Assembly (NCBI GenBank): GCA_037447655.1
Contig: JBBHKE010003030.1
Span: forward strand, 1-64,000
Source of the DNA: Zygnema cylindricum
Lineage: Eukaryota; Streptophyta; Zygnematophyceae; Zygnematales; Zygnemataceae
Length of the DNA stretch: 64,000 nt
Direction of reading: 5' to 3'
Position numbers and translations under genes: made by a program. A model generated the notes under the pieces. That model had not been told where the DNA came from, did no database searches, and was given only the letters and a program-made list of their open reading frames with translations. This document shows, one piece after another, positions 22,264 through 34,493 of this stretch; positions within the stretch are counted from its first letter, which is position 1, and each line of letters begins with the position of its first letter.

Positions 22264-25200
22264 CTAGTCTAGCTTTTGCTTTAGCCCACATTTCTCCCTA
22301 CAAAATATCAGTTTGGGAGAAGGAACCGGTTTTGTCATCATATCTGCTACCATCTCTCCATCTGGTCTATATTCCAAGCTAATTATTTTATTCTCAACCT
22401 TTTCTCTAACAAAGCTCAAACGAATATCCATATGCTTTGCTTTAAAATGATGCTTAGACTTTGCTGCAATTGCAATCGCAGCTTGATTGTCACAAAATAT
22501 CTTTTGCACTCCATTCTTCATATATCCCAATTCTTGAAGCAAAGATTTCACCCAAGTTAATTCTTTCACAGCCGAACAAGAGGCCATATACTCAGCCTCC
22601 ATGGTGGACTGAGCAATCACCTTTTGTTGCTTGCTGCTCCAACAACAAGCTCCATTCCCAACATATAACACATACCCAGAAGTACACCTCCTTATCGGAG
22701 CATCCCCATAACTGGCATCACTCCAAGTGGTGATGTGAGTATTATCCCCTCCCAAAGGCAACCATAGATATGTGGTTCCTATCAAGTACTGCATGACCCT
22801 TTTGGCCGCTTCCCAATTTTTCTTTCTAGGATCATTCAAATTCCTACTTAATACTCCCACAGCTGCTCATATATCAAGACGAGTACAATTCATAAAATAG
22901 ATCAAACTACCGACAACCTGTCTATACGAAATAGTTTGCATGAACTTACTTTCCTCTGATCCTAACTCATTATCTAAGATCAAGATTCCCTCTTCTGAGC
23001 TACCCTCATTTCCCTTCTTTAAGCCCATTGGAGTCATACAACTATTTGCTTTATCCATTTGAAATTTTCGAGCATATTCCCAATTGTTTCCTTTTGAGTT
23101 AGTCTAATTATCTTCTTTTCTCTATCCCTCTCCATTTGAATTCCCAATATGTACTTTGCCTCCCCCAAATCTTTCATTTCAAATCTACTCTTTAGATCCT
23201 TTTTCAATCTATTAATGTTCACCATTGATTTACTTAACACAAACAAATCGTCAACATATATGGCAATGAAAATTATACCTTCCTCATCCTCAAAAAAATA
23301 GATCGAATGATCCGAACTGATCCGGATATATCCCAAATTCGTCAAGAACTCGTCCAACCTTTTGTTCCATTGGCGAGGAGCTTGCTTTAGTCCATAAAGG
23401 GACTTTATCAATCTACACACCTTGCTTTCTTCTCCTTTCTCCACAAATCCTTCCGGTTGTCTCATGAAAATCTCTTCTTCCTATTCTCCGTGTAAGAAAG
23501 CAGTTGTGATGTCCATCTGGTGCACTTCCATGTCTTCCGCTGCCGCGAGACTAAGTAAAATCCAGACGGAGGGGAATCTAACAACCGGAGCAAAGGTCTC
23601 CTCATAATCGATTCCCTCCTTCTGTGTGAACCCCTTTGCCACTAATCTGGCCTTGTATCGCTCGATAGTGTTATCAGGATTAAGCTTCAACTTAAATACC
23701 CACTTGCATCCTATTGGCTTTCTATTTGGAGGACAATCCACCAACTCCCAAGTGTTTGCTTCCATAATGGAAGCCATCTCATCATTAATAGCTATCACAC
23801 ATCTACCACCTTCCGGACTATTAACCGCATCCGTGTAAATTTGAGGTTCACTGAAATGTGACAGCTTAGTTACCTTGTTGTTCACTTGTCTCTTTTGAAG
23901 TCTCTTGCTGCTTCTCCTTCCTCCTTTAAACTCTGATGCTGGAATGGAGGGTAATCTTGGGTTTCTCCGAACAACTTTGGCTTCTCTCTTATCCGTGGAG
24001 TCCATCTCCGGACGTTCATCGTCCATTTCCAGTTTTTCTTCATTTTCTTCCTCAATTGGATGTTGTGACTCCAAGAGAGGATCACTCTCGTTCTGTTTTT
24101 GCTCTTCCTCTGCAAAGTCAGGCTGAACCGGAGTTCGGTTAGTAGAATGTGAATCTAACTCACTTTCGGATTCAATCCTAATTTTGACCGGTTTAGTGTA
24201 CTTAAAGGGATCTATGGATTTTCCTTCGTCTATAACTACCAAGTGTTTCACTAGGATTATGTCTTCTCTTTCGAGATCATAAACACTATACCCTTTTACG
24301 TAATCATCATACCCAAGTAAGTATCCCGGCTTTCCTCTAGCATCTAACTTCCAATCAGATTTTTCTGTGTTTAAACTGAACACTTGACTTCCAAACACCT
24401 TTAAGTGTGATATGTTAGGTTTTTTCCCGGTCCATCTTTCATAGGGTGTTTGACCTTTTACAGCTAAGGTAAGGACTCTATTTTTGAGATAGTTAGCACA
24501 ATTCATAGCTTCTGCCCAAAAGCTTTTCCTTATCTTTTTATCTGTCAACATAAAACTGGCACTATCACTTAATGTTCGATTTAGTCTCTCGGCTACACCA
24601 TTTTGTTCTGGGTTCTTTGGGACTTTCTTTGGTGTTGAACCCCTTCCTCTTTCAGGTAATCCTCAAATTCATTAGAAGTGAATTCCCCCCCATTATCACT
24701 TCTCACTCTCTTTATAGGTGTCTCATGAAGCGTTTCACTCCATGATTTATATTCTTTAAAGTAAGCCAAAGCCTCAGATTTGTTTTTCAAGAAATATACT
24801 CTAGAGTATCTAGACCAATCATCCGTGATAGTAAGCATAAATCTTTTCCCTCCTACTGATGGCACTTTAGCCGGTCCCAATATGTCAGTGTGAACCAAAT
24901 CTAAAACCTTTTCACCCTTATATGTTGCGGCTTTTGGAAAAGGCAATCTGTGGGCCTTTCTTTGAGCACACCCACTACAATCATCCAAAGTCTCATTATC
25001 TCCAAAATGGATGCCCTCAACTACACCCGTTTTCTTCATTTCCTTCAATCTATCTAGATGCACATGTCCCAAACGTTTATGCCACATCATCAAATAACTT
25101 ACACCAGCATAGTAAACTCGCGTCTTTCCATTACTCAAATTTAGCCTAAACATTTCTTGGCTACCTTTTTCAGCTATGAAGTACACTTCATTCTCATAGC

Positions 25201-25617
25201 TAGCAACGAAGACTCCTTTCTTAGCACTAGTCTCAAAACCCTTTTCATCTAAGACCGACGTAGAGATAAGATTTTTGTTTAGCTTAGGAATAAAAAGAAC
25301 ATCAGAGAAAGTGACTATAGATGTCTTTTCATCAACTAGGACCCTAAGATCTACTGATCCCACTAAATTAGTGGTCACTATATCCCATCCCCATACTCTA
25401 TCTCTACAGTAGGGATCTTTCTCATTTTGGTAAACAATGGTTTTTCTCTACATATATGCAAAGAGGCTCCTGAATCAATGATCCATCCTTCTTCATGAGC
25501 TTCTTTCACTCCACCGAAAGCACACTTTTGCCTCCTTGGAATCTCCGGCTCACCTTTCACCTCCAACTCCTCGTCGAGGAGAAGTTCTCCATCATCATCA
25601 TCGGTATCCTCTCCCAT
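22264..25617 (-). pseudogene. pol: Copia pol of element D
   Basis: Read on the minus strand: protease WIIDSGASLHIC near 25480; integrase HKRLGHVHLDRLK, CSGCAQRKAHRLPFP, HTDILGP, RSDNGGEFTSNEF, frameshift near 24600; linker and RT with KWVFKLKLNPDNTIE, QMDITTAFLHGE then a TAG stop (about 23478-23480), SLYGLKQAPRQWN, YVDDLF (23247-23258); RNase H WSDASYGDAPIRRC and a complete end GLKQKLD at 22264. Few lesions, so relatively young. Confidence 0.9.
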
Positions 25618-26651
25618 GACATGTGTCGCAACGATCGCTTTCTTTTTCCTTCCGGTCGGTTTTCCAATCTATTCCTCTTTCAATCTTAACTCTGTCAACT
25701 TAGTGCACTCCGCCATGTAGTGTCACGGCTTCTTACAAAAATGGCAAAGCCCCTTCGGAGCCCTTGGTGCAGATGCGTCATGGTTTCCTCTTCCTCCCAC
25801 ACCAAAGTTCGCATTAGGTTGCTTGGAATCCTTATCCCCCCAGTTAGTACCAGCAGCCAATGCGTGAACAATCTTTCCTCCTCTCTTAATCTAATTTGTG
25901 CTTTCTTGAACCAAAATCATTCCCACAACGGAGTTCCAGATCCATCGATGATCTCGCAAATCCTGAGCCTTGTTAACAATGTTTTCATTATCATCTGAAG
26001 TTTTATCAACAAAGTATTCACCTTCTCTTTCTCGGTCTCCCTTTTCTTTGCACTCTCCAACTCCATAAATAACTTAGCCAAGTCATTACAAAAATCTAAC
26101 ATCTTTCCCCCGTTGTATACATATGCTTATACCTTCTTATCTGCCAGCTTCTGCAGCTGAATTGTACCACTCTTGTAAATGTTGACAAGAGCCTCCCACA
26201 ACTTGTTTGCTTTGTCAACATGAAAATGAGGTGTAGCCACTGCCTGGGTGAGACGCCCGAGAATAGAATGAGTCGCCACGGTATTGTTGAAATCCCACAT
26301 TTTACTATCATTAGCCTCGGTTTTTTGAACATCTGCTATAGGAACCGATCCAATAAGCATCGGTGTGAGTTTCTCCTTCCCCTTCTCCTTCCCTGTGTCC
26401 GACACGATGCTTTCTCCAACATCCTCTACTACCTCTACCCCCGTAGATCCTCCTGTGAACCGAGATCCTCCAAACCCTGGTAGAACTCCAAATTTTGCGG
26501 ATAGCCGACGCAAACGACCACTCACAATGCCCCAAAGCCTTTTTTCAAATAATGCACCCCTCATCATAGTTTCCCATTAAATGAACCCTGTTCCATTGAA
26601 AATGGGCACCCCAGAGGGTGGGCCCATAACTTGTAATTTTGTGACCTCCAT
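25618..26651 (-). pseudogene. gag: Copia gag of element D
   Basis: In-phase ATG in the LTR (26651) gives MEVTKLQ, then VMGPPSG across the PBS and PIFNGTGF with a stop at the next Tyr/Trp position (TTTAATGG). The core follows: FEKRLWGIVSGRLRR, HSILGRLTQAVATPHF, KLWEALVNIYKSG, MLDFCNDLAKLF. The zinc knuckle carries a nonsense change (CHFCKKP, stop, HYMAEC) near 25727. Confidence 0.85.
26617..26631 (-). other. Copia primer-binding site of element D
   Basis: The plus strand reads GGTGGGCCCATAACT. The base next to the LTR differs from the anticodon-arm consensus; the other 14 match. Confidence 0.8.
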
Positions 26652-27665
26652 TGGTACACAGAATGTCCAGCTTATGTGAAGCCTCTATGATAGTATATGC
26701 ACTTTTGTCTTAGACAATGAATACGCTCCCACCCTGGGATGCAAAAACTCTAACCGACTACACCCCTGTGTAGCTTGGACTCCCTTAAGTCCGCTGCAAA
26801 AAGAATCACTGAATTTGCTCACCTGAGCATTAAGTTATGGTTGGTCAAAGATGGCCTATAAATCCAGAGGCACCCTGGGAGAGAGGTTACATCCAAGAAA
26901 TATTCTAAGTCCTAAACTATCTCTCTAAGCCTACTACTAGTGTACCTATCCAATCGAATGATTGTAAGGTACAAGAAGGTACGGGTACCGCTGTACTTCT
27001 TGTACGGCCATAGTACGGCATGGCCGCTCCGCTGACGCGTGTTAGTTTCGAACCGAAGTTGCTCCCTCTGTGATACCCGTTGTCCAATCATCTTTCGCCA
27101 CGTGTCACCCGTCGACATATGCTCAGCAAACCGCCAAAAACCATTCCGGAATTCTAGCTCCTTCGCGAGCCGTTGATCGCGAACGACTTTCAATTTTGTC
27201 TGTCGAAATTTGTTGTCGTTTCGTGCGGTACTTTATTTCATGCGGTCTCGCATGTTTCATGATCTCTTTGTCCCGTAATCTGTTTAAGAGAAGTATGCCG
27301 ACGTGTTAAATTATAAATAAATACCGAAACTATTATGTATATCGTTTCGGTAGGACCTAGTGGATAAGGTTAACGGCTGCGCCGTACGGCCAATATCCGG
27401 AGGTCACCGGTCCAAGTCCTATTAGAGACTACCTAAGTTTTGCATGAATTTAATGCATCTGCTCTGTCTCCTTACCTGTATGAGACAGACATGGCAGTTG
27501 AACTAAGGCAGCCATGGATCAACCACCCTCTCTATCCTTCAATGACTACAACAAGTATGGGGGCTAGAGAGAGGAGGTGGAGGCAAGTTGCCCGTCCTTT
27601 TCTTTTTGTTTTATACTAACATATATATACCTAGAAAACACTCTAGAAATCTATTAATTTCAACA
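26632..27665 (-). repeat. Hybrid LTR shared by D and C
   Basis: The left part (26632 to about 27490) follows the D LTR, including TCTGTCTCCTTACCTGTATG. From about AACTAAGGCAGCCATGG (about 27495) to 27665 it follows the C LTR (compare 32933-33096, TATACTAACATATATATACC). U5 therefore comes from D and U3 from C. GCCACGTGTC at 27097-27106. The C polypurine tract AAGGGGAG lies on its right edge (complement of 27666-27673). Confidence 0.82.
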
Positions 27666-27678
27666 CTCCCCTTATTTT

Positions 27679-30600
27679 CTAGTCTAATTTTAACTTTTCT
27701 TTCAACCCGCATTTTTCTCGACAATATTTTCATTTAGGAGAGGGCACAGGTTTGGTCATCATGTCAGCCACCATTTCTTCATCAGGTCTATGCACAAGAT
27801 TTTAAATTTTGTTTTCAACTTTTTCTCTTACGAAGTTTAATCTTATGTCCATATATATTGCTTTAAAATGGTGTTTTGGATTGGCTCCAATTGTGATTGT
27901 AGCTTGATTATCACAAAAGATTTCATGCACTTCCTCCTTCATATATCCCAGTTCTTGCAACAATGACTTCACCCACATTAGTTCTATTACAGTAGAACAA
28001 AACGCCAAATACTCAGCCTCCATAGTAGACTGAGCAACCACCTTTTGCTGCTTACTGCTCTAACAGCAAGCACCGTCGCCCACATACAAAACATAAGCAG
28101 AAGTGCATCTTCTCATGCGTGCATCCCTATAAGTGGCATCACTCCAAGTGGTGATATCACTATGCTCCCCTCCCAAATACAACCATAACTCTCTGGTTCC
28201 AACCAGATATCTCATGACTCTCTTGGCTGCCTCCCAGTCTCTCTTCCTAGGATCATTAAGACTCTTATAGAATACTCCAACTGCTGCCGCTATGTCCGGC
28301 CTGGTGCAGTTCATAAAATAGATTAAACTTCCTACGACCTTTCTATAAGGGATAGACTTCATAAACTTTCTCTCCTCTGGACTCATTTGATCGTCTAAGA
28401 TCATCACTCCTTGTACACTCCCATCACTTACTTTTTTCAAGTCCATGGGAGTGGTACAACTGTTAGCATTTTCCGTCTAGAATTTCTCAAGCATATTTCC
28501 TATTGCTTCTTTTTAAGTAAGTCTGATAATCTTCTTCCCCGTATCTCTCTCCATTTGGATCCCCATAATATTTTTTGCCTCCCCTAAATCCTTCATATCA
28601 AATCTGCCCCTAAGAACTTTCTTTAGCCTAGTGATATTCATCAAAGACTTACTTAACACAAGCAGTTCATCCACATAAATTGCAATAAAAATGACACCAT
28701 TCGCATCTTCAAACATATAGATATAATGGTCAGAGCTGATACGGATATATCCTAGATCAGTGAGAAACTCATCTAGTTTCTTATTCCACTGTCGAGGAGC
28801 CTGCTTCAATCCATATAAGGACTTCATGAGCCTGCAGACTTTGCTCTCTTCTCCTTCTTCCACGAACCCCTCGGGTTGTCTCATGAAAATTTCTTCCTCT
28901 AACTCACCATTAAGAAAAGTTGTCTTAATGTCCATCTGGTGTATTTCCATGTCTTTCGTTGCTGCCAGACTGAGGAGAATCTTTACTGATGGGAACCAAT
29001 CAACTAGAGCAAAGGTCTCCTCATAGTCAATCCCCTCTTTTTGGGTGAATCCCTTTGCTACCAATCGAGCCTTATATCTCTCAATTCTATTATTTGGGTT
29101 AAGTTTTAGTTTAAATACCCATTTACACCAAATAGGTTTTCAATCTTGAGGACAATCTGCTAGTTCCCAAGTGTTTGCTTCCATGATAGAAGGCATCTCA
29201 TCATTTTTGGCTCTAATCCATCTTTCTATCTCTGGACTATTCACGGCCTTCGAGTAAGACTGAGGCTCATCTGGGTGAGATAGCTTATTTACCTTATGAG
29301 CAGTTTGTTTTTCTTGTATCATTCCTTCCTCCCACAAACTCTGAAGCTGGAATGGATGGAAGTCTTAGATTTCTTCTCACTATTTCATCGGCTCCGCTGT
29401 CTATTAAAGCTGGTTCTTGTCCCGTTTCCTCTATCTCCTCAAAGTTCATTGGAGTATGTGAGGTTTCTGTTGAGTCTCTTGTATCTTCGATCTCCCCTGA
29501 ATCTGCAATCACAGGTTCACTCATGTCCCTTTCGGAAACGATTGAGTTCTCCTCACTTTCAGACTCAAATCTGATTCTTATCTTCTTTGTATATTTGAAG
29601 GGGTCAAATGACTTTCCTTCATCCATGACAACTAAGTGTTTAACCAGAATGGTATCTTTCTTTGCCAAGTCATATACTCTATATCCCTTAACATCTTCAT
29701 CATATCCCACAAATTATCCAGGTTTTCCCTTAACATCTAGTTTCCAGTTTTTCCTATCCGTGTCAAGACTGTAAACTTGGCTACCGAATACTTTAAGGTG
29801 TGAGATATCTGGTTTCCTTCCAACCCATCTCTCATAAGGTGTCACTCCCTTTACAGCTGAGGTAAGGACTCTATTTTTAATGTAGTTGGCACAATTTATT
29901 GCTTTTGCCCAAAATCTCTTTCCTATTTTTTTGTCTGCCAACATACTGCATGCACTATCTCTTAGTGTTCGATTCAACCTCTCAGCTACCCCTTTTTGTT
30001 TCGAGTTATATGGTATACTTTTCTGGTGATGTACTCCCTCATCTCTCAGATATTCCTCAAACTAGTTAGAGGTATATTCCACCCCATTATCACTCCTTAT
30101 CCTCTTAATGGGGGTTTCATGCAACTTCTCACTCTAGGCTTTATATTCTTTGAAGTAAGTTGATGTTTCATACTTTGTTTTCAAAAAGTGGAATTTAGAG
30201 TATCTAGACCAGTAATCTGTTATTGTCATCATAAACCTCCTTCCTCCAACCGAAGGTACTTTTGCAGGTCCCCAAATGTCTGTGTGGACCAAATCTAACA
30301 CTTTCTCACCTCTATATGTGGCTGCTTTGGGAAAGGGAAGTCTGTGAGCCTTACCTTGAGCACAACCACTACAATCATCCATCATTTCATTATCCCTAAA
30401 ATTAATGCCTTCTACTACCCCAAGCTTTTCAATTTCCCTCAACCTATCAAAATGCAAATGCCCGAACTGCTTATGCCAAATCATCAACTTAGGAACACCA
30501 ACAGAATAAACATATTTCTTTTCATTACTCACGTTAAGCCTAAACATTCCTTGACTACCCTTATCTTCCGTGAAGTAAACTTCATCCCCATACTTAGTTG

Positions 30601-30997
30601 TAAAGACTCCTTTTTTAGTGAAGGTATCAAACTCCTTGTCATCTAGCACAAACGTAGAGAAAAGATTTTAACTCAACTGAGGAATGTAGAGTACATATGA
30701 GAATGTAAGTATAGAAGTCTTACCCTCCACTAAGACTTGCAGATCTACTGATCCCACTAGATCTGTAGTAACCACTCACCCATCCCTATACTTTATCTCT
30801 ACAGTAGGGATCTTTCTTATCTTAGTGAAGAGTTTTTTATCACGACACATATGCATGGATGCACCTGAGTCAATTAATCCATCCTTCCTGTGGAGCTTCC
30901 CTAATTGCTCCCCGGGCACACTTCTGTCTCCGAGGGATCTCCTTCTCCTCCAAACTCTCGACAAGAAGAAGCTCCCCATTCTCCTCAAGGGACTCAT
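27679..30997 (-). pseudogene. pol: Copia pol of element C
   Basis: Protease LIDSGASMHMCRDKK near 30860; GAG-pre-integrase HKQFGHLHFDRL, CSGCAQGKAHRLPFP; integrase HTDIWGPAKVPSVGG, then stops near 30063 and 30135; RT MVAKGFTQKEGIDYEETFA, QMDIKTTFLNGELEE, SLYGLKQAPRQWN. The catalytic box reads YVDE instead of YVDD (28667-28678), which would inactivate RT. RNase H: WSDATYRDARMRRC, FCDNQATITIGANPKHHF, ending LKLD at 27679. More decayed than D. Confidence 0.88.
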
Positions 30998-32015
30998 CCT
31001 TGGTTTCTCCTATCACTTTTGTAACCATAAGTGCATTTTTCTTTCCTCCGGAGGAACCCCCTCCACGGTTTTTTAGGAGCCTCAGCTTCGACAGCTTGAC
31101 ACAATCTGCGATGAATTGTCCCGGATTTTTGCAAAAATGACAAAGACCCTTTGGAGGCCTCGGTCCCCCAGGATTATCTCTTTTCCCATTGTAAGGTTTC
31201 TTTGGGTCCTTCTCCCATCGGTCCCCTCTTGCCGATAGAGCTTTTATGCTCTTCCCTCCTCTCCTAATCTCTATTGTGTTTTCCTGCACAAGTATCATCC
31301 TAACCACTGAGTTCCATTTCCATGAATTATCACGCATTTCCTGTACTCGGTACACTATGTTCTCGAACTCATCTAGTAACTTTATGATAAGAGTGTTAAC
31401 TTTCACTTTCATTGTACGTGTACACCCGACACTTTCCATCTCCATATACAAACAAGAAAGATCATTACAATAATCTAACATCTTTCCTCCTTTGTAAGTG
31501 CAACTCACTAGCTTTTGCTTGGCCAATTGGAGGTCGTGAATGGTTCCAGCTCTATAAATCTCCACCAAACTCACCCACAACTCCTCAGCCTTGTAAATGT
31601 GAAGATGAGGGGTTGCTAAAGCTTGAGTGAGGTGCCTTAGAATGAAGTTCTTGGCAGCCATGTTTACATCCTCCCACATTTGAGTATCGCTCTCCGCGGT
31701 CTTCACGGTCCCCGCTCCCAGTACTGTGGCAATAAGAGTAAGGGGTGTCTCCACCCCTTTCCCTTTTTCGGACAAACTGTTGTCCCCATCATCTGCCTCC
31801 TCCGCTAAGGCAGCCGTTGCTACAGGAAACTTTTCTCCTCCAAATCCTGGTGGAGTTCCCGAAGGTGGACGTTTCACTTGTCCACTGATGATACCCCATT
31901 ATCGTTTTTAGCACAAAGCTCCCATCATCATGGCTTCCTAATAGATGAACCCAGATCCATTGAATATGGGCAACCTAAAGGGTGGGCCCATAACCTGCAA
32001 TTCTGTGTCCTCCAT
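30998..32015 (-). pseudogene. gag: Copia gag of element C
   Basis: Starts in the LTR (ATG 32015, MEDTELQ), then VMGPPFRLPIFNG across the PBS, with three stops in the next 60 bp. From 31877 the frame is open: FILRHLTQALATPHLH, LWVSLVEIYRAG, CTYKGGKMLDYCNDL, LIIKLLDEFENIVYRVQ, and a complete CCHC knuckle (CHFCKNPGQFIADC, about 31102-31143). The open frame runs to a stop at 30870-30872, overlapping the protease start in another frame. Confidence 0.87.
31981..31995 (-). other. Copia primer-binding site of element C
   Basis: GGTGGGCCCATAACC on the plus strand, a perfect 15-base match to the anticodon arm of plant initiator tRNA-Met, touching the LTR at 31996. Confidence 0.85.
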
Positions 32016-32688
32016 TGGATCACACAATACAGAAAGCCTGTAGATAGTTTTTAGCTAACCCACTTTAATCCACAACCAATGTTATCCAGGAAGGCAAAAT
32101 GACAGTTTGAATGACCCTTGTGCAGCGTGGACTCCTTTGAGTTCGTAGGAAAAAGAATCACTAAAAACGGCCAACCAGTCGATAAGTTATGAGGCACTAA
32201 AAATGTCAATTTTTACAAACTCTCAAAGGGAGAGGTGACTGCCTACCAAAATTTTCTAAGCACTGATTTCCTCTAATAACTTATATCTACTAAAGTACGG
32301 ACCAATCAAATTACTGTACCGGACCAAAAAGTACTACTGCCGGTGTACCTTTTGTACGGCCTATGTACGATAAGGCTATTGAGCGGACGCGTGTGTGCTT
32401 TTCACTCGTCCGTAAATTCCTCGGAATTCCCATGACCGAATGTCATCTCTCCACGTGGCTAAAGGTCATGCCACGTCACAAAACGCCAAAGTGATCACTT
32501 TGAAATTTCCGTTATGATGTTCGCCGTTGGATTTGCACCGAGACGCAATCTTAGCCGTTATAAATACTTGCGCGACATTTGTTTCGCTGTCAAAACATGC
32601 GCGGTATCCGTTTTGAAATAGAACCGTACTTCGTACTTTCATAGATGCGTGCAGTATACACTTTTAGTTAAATGGATTTGTTCCTCCC

Positions 32689-32787
<99 letters not shown>

Positions 32788-33096
32788 TATACTATAGCAT
32801 TTAGCACTGGTCCTAGTCTAATAGGATAAAACTGACCGTTATCGGCCAACTTGGCGGACCGCAGGTACCTGGATCAAATCCCGGGTCCGTAAGGTATATT
32901 TTAGTAACCTGCTAAAAATAACTGCATGTTGAACTAAGGCAGCCATGGATTAACCACCCTCTCTATCCTTTAGTGACTACAACAAGTATGGGGGCTAGAG
33001 AGAGGAGGTGGAGGCAGGTTGCCCGTCCTTTTCTTTTTGTTTTATACTAACATATATATACCTAGAAAATACTCTAGAAATCTATTAATTTCAACA
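31996..33096 (-). repeat. 5' LTR of element C
   Basis: 1,101 bp, starting on the minus strand with TGTTGAAATTAATAG and ending TTGCA before the PBS. Contains a long (AT)n tract (32691-32785) and two CCACGT sites near 32453 and 32470. In-phase ATG at 32015. Confidence 0.84.
32691..32785. repeat. (AT)n microsatellite within the C LTR
   Basis: About 95 bp of pure alternating A and T. The equivalent position of the hybrid LTR lacks it, so it expanded in this copy. Confidence 0.95.
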
Positions 33097-33097
33097 C

Positions 33098-33328
33098 ATT
33101 CGACTCCTAGAAAATAAATGCGAGCAGCTACATGAAAAGCTCGACGAGTTGCGTCAACATTTCCAAGAATACCGATATAATACCTAAAATATACTTCACC
33201 AGATGCAGTTTCCTTAAAACGGTAACATTCAACGGGACGCTGAATTCTTAGTAGGAGGCACTCTAACACGTTTACAAGATTTTGGACCTAAAGACGGTGA
33301 AACTATTGTGGTTGCAAAGGTGGTGTAG
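33098..33328 (+). pseudogene. C-terminal tail of the gypsy polyprotein
   Basis: One frame runs from the edge of element C: LLENKCEQLHEKLDELRQHF (leucine-rich, likely coiled coil), two TAA stops, then EFLVGGTLTRLQDFGPKDGE to a TAG at 33326-33328. The end of this frame passes through the polypurine tract (AGTAGGAGG, about 33250-33258) into the 3' LTR. The 5' LTR encodes the same tail (DFGPEDDETAMVAKAV). Function unknown. Confidence 0.6.
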
Positions 33329-33940
33329 GGCAACTACAACGACAGACTAGAGAAGCTTAGCAGTAGAGCACCGCAGCGAAGCAGCAGTGCACTGCAGCAT
33401 AGCAGCAGAGTATCGTAGCTTAGCAGCTTAGCAACGTAGCAGAATATGGAATTTACGATAGGTTTCTAGAACATAGTATAGATATGATGTAGTTGCATGA
33501 CACACCAGCGTAGCTTAGCAGTAGAGCACCGTAGCGTAGTAGCAGAGCAACGCAGCGTAGCAGCAGAGTATCGTAGCTTTGCAGCTAAGCAACGTAGCAC
33601 AATGTGGACTTTACGATAGGTTTCTAGAACCTAGTATATATATGATGTAGTTGTCGGTGGCTTTCCACGTGTAGAATAGTAGGACAATTATTGTACCAGT
33701 TTGACTAATCGAATAGTAGTTTAAATAGTAGAGCTAGTGTAGCGTTGTGAGGACACTCTTTTTCTTGCAGACTTCTTCGGCTAAAGCACTCAACTTTGTA
33801 ATCTCTTCCGGATAAATACAGTTGTCCATTCCATTGTGTAAGTTGTGTGTGCTACTTATCTTGCTGTTGCTAAGAGGGGATTCTTGGCATATTCCTTGTG
33901 CACAACCGGTGTGTGTGACTAGAATATTACGTCTTGTACA
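33262..33940 (+). repeat. 3' LTR of the gypsy element
   Basis: 679 bp, ending TTGTACA. Longer than the 5' LTR because a segment with AGCAGCRTAGCAGCAG motifs plus TTTACGATAGGTTTCTAGAAC is present twice (around 33360-33495 and 33505-33650). Confidence 0.8.
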
Positions 33941-34175
33941 GCTGGTCAGCCTCCTTGTTGATAGTGATGTTTATGCAACCTTCTAAGTCTTAGGACTAAG
34001 TTGGTTGATCACAAAAAAAGAAAAAGAAAAACAAAGAACTCAAAGTAATCTATCTACTATAATAAACAACGAAAATAAATAAATAATAACTGATTGTAAT
34101 GTTAGTCAGCCTTTGAGCTAATAATGATGTTTAGGCAACCATGTGGGTCTTCGACTAAGGTGCTTGATCAAAAAC
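33941..34175 (+). repeat. Host repeat, copies 2 and 3, between two transposon blocks
   Basis: GCTGGTCAGCC...GATAGTGATGTTTATGCAACC and, 150 bp on, ATGTTAGTCAGCCTTTGAGC...AATGATGTTTAGGCAACC. These resemble the units at 3020 and 47533 and show that the host locus continues between the gypsy element and the next nest. Confidence 0.65.
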
Positions 34176-34493
34176 AAAAAAAAATACTTAAAGTAGTTAA
34201 TGTTTTTTTTGGAAAGCTTTAGTCTTCTCTATTTCTGGGTAGTGAGAGAAAGAGAGAGAGCGGTTCAAACTTAATTTATTTTTGGGTAAGTTCGGTTCAG
34301 TATTTAGTAGAATGTTTTATTTTTGGGTAAGTTCGATTCAATATTTACTAGAATTAGTGTGACAGTGAAGTTGGGAATTCACGGTTCAGTCACACTAGGG
34401 ATACGCGTCTTCTGCTGCCAAAAATGATTCAGTATGTCCTCTGTGGAAATACATACATTCGGGAAGTACCACGTGTCTCTTGAGAGCACACCC

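Larger units (their letters stand above)
20101..33096 (-). mobile_element. Fused copia elements D and C sharing one hybrid LTR
   Basis: Order on the plus strand: D 3' LTR (20101-22250, split by a solo LTR), D interior (22251-26631), one shared LTR (26632-27665), C interior (27666-31995), C 5' LTR (31996-33096). Outer flanks differ (AGATC before, CATTC after), as expected if two separate insertions in gypsy were joined by recombination between LTRs. The missing gypsy integrase fits the lost interval. Confidence 0.82.
3183..33940 (+). mobile_element. Ty3/gypsy retrotransposon, degenerate and split by nested copia insertions
   Basis: LTRs lie at 3183-3694 and 33262-33940. The interior is in four pieces: 3695-5265, 14363-14401, 18817-20100 and 33097-33261. 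Order is PBS, Gag, CCHC-protease, RT-RNase H, tail; integrase is absent. Flanking 5-mers are GTTTG (3178-3182) and GCTGG (33941-33945). Other copies of the host repeat have GTTGG or GTTAG at this point, so the original duplication was most likely GTTGG with one change on each side. Gag-pro-RT-RNase H order and an RT of the FLDD type indicate Ty3/gypsy. Many stops and frameshifts show it is dead. Confidence 0.85.
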
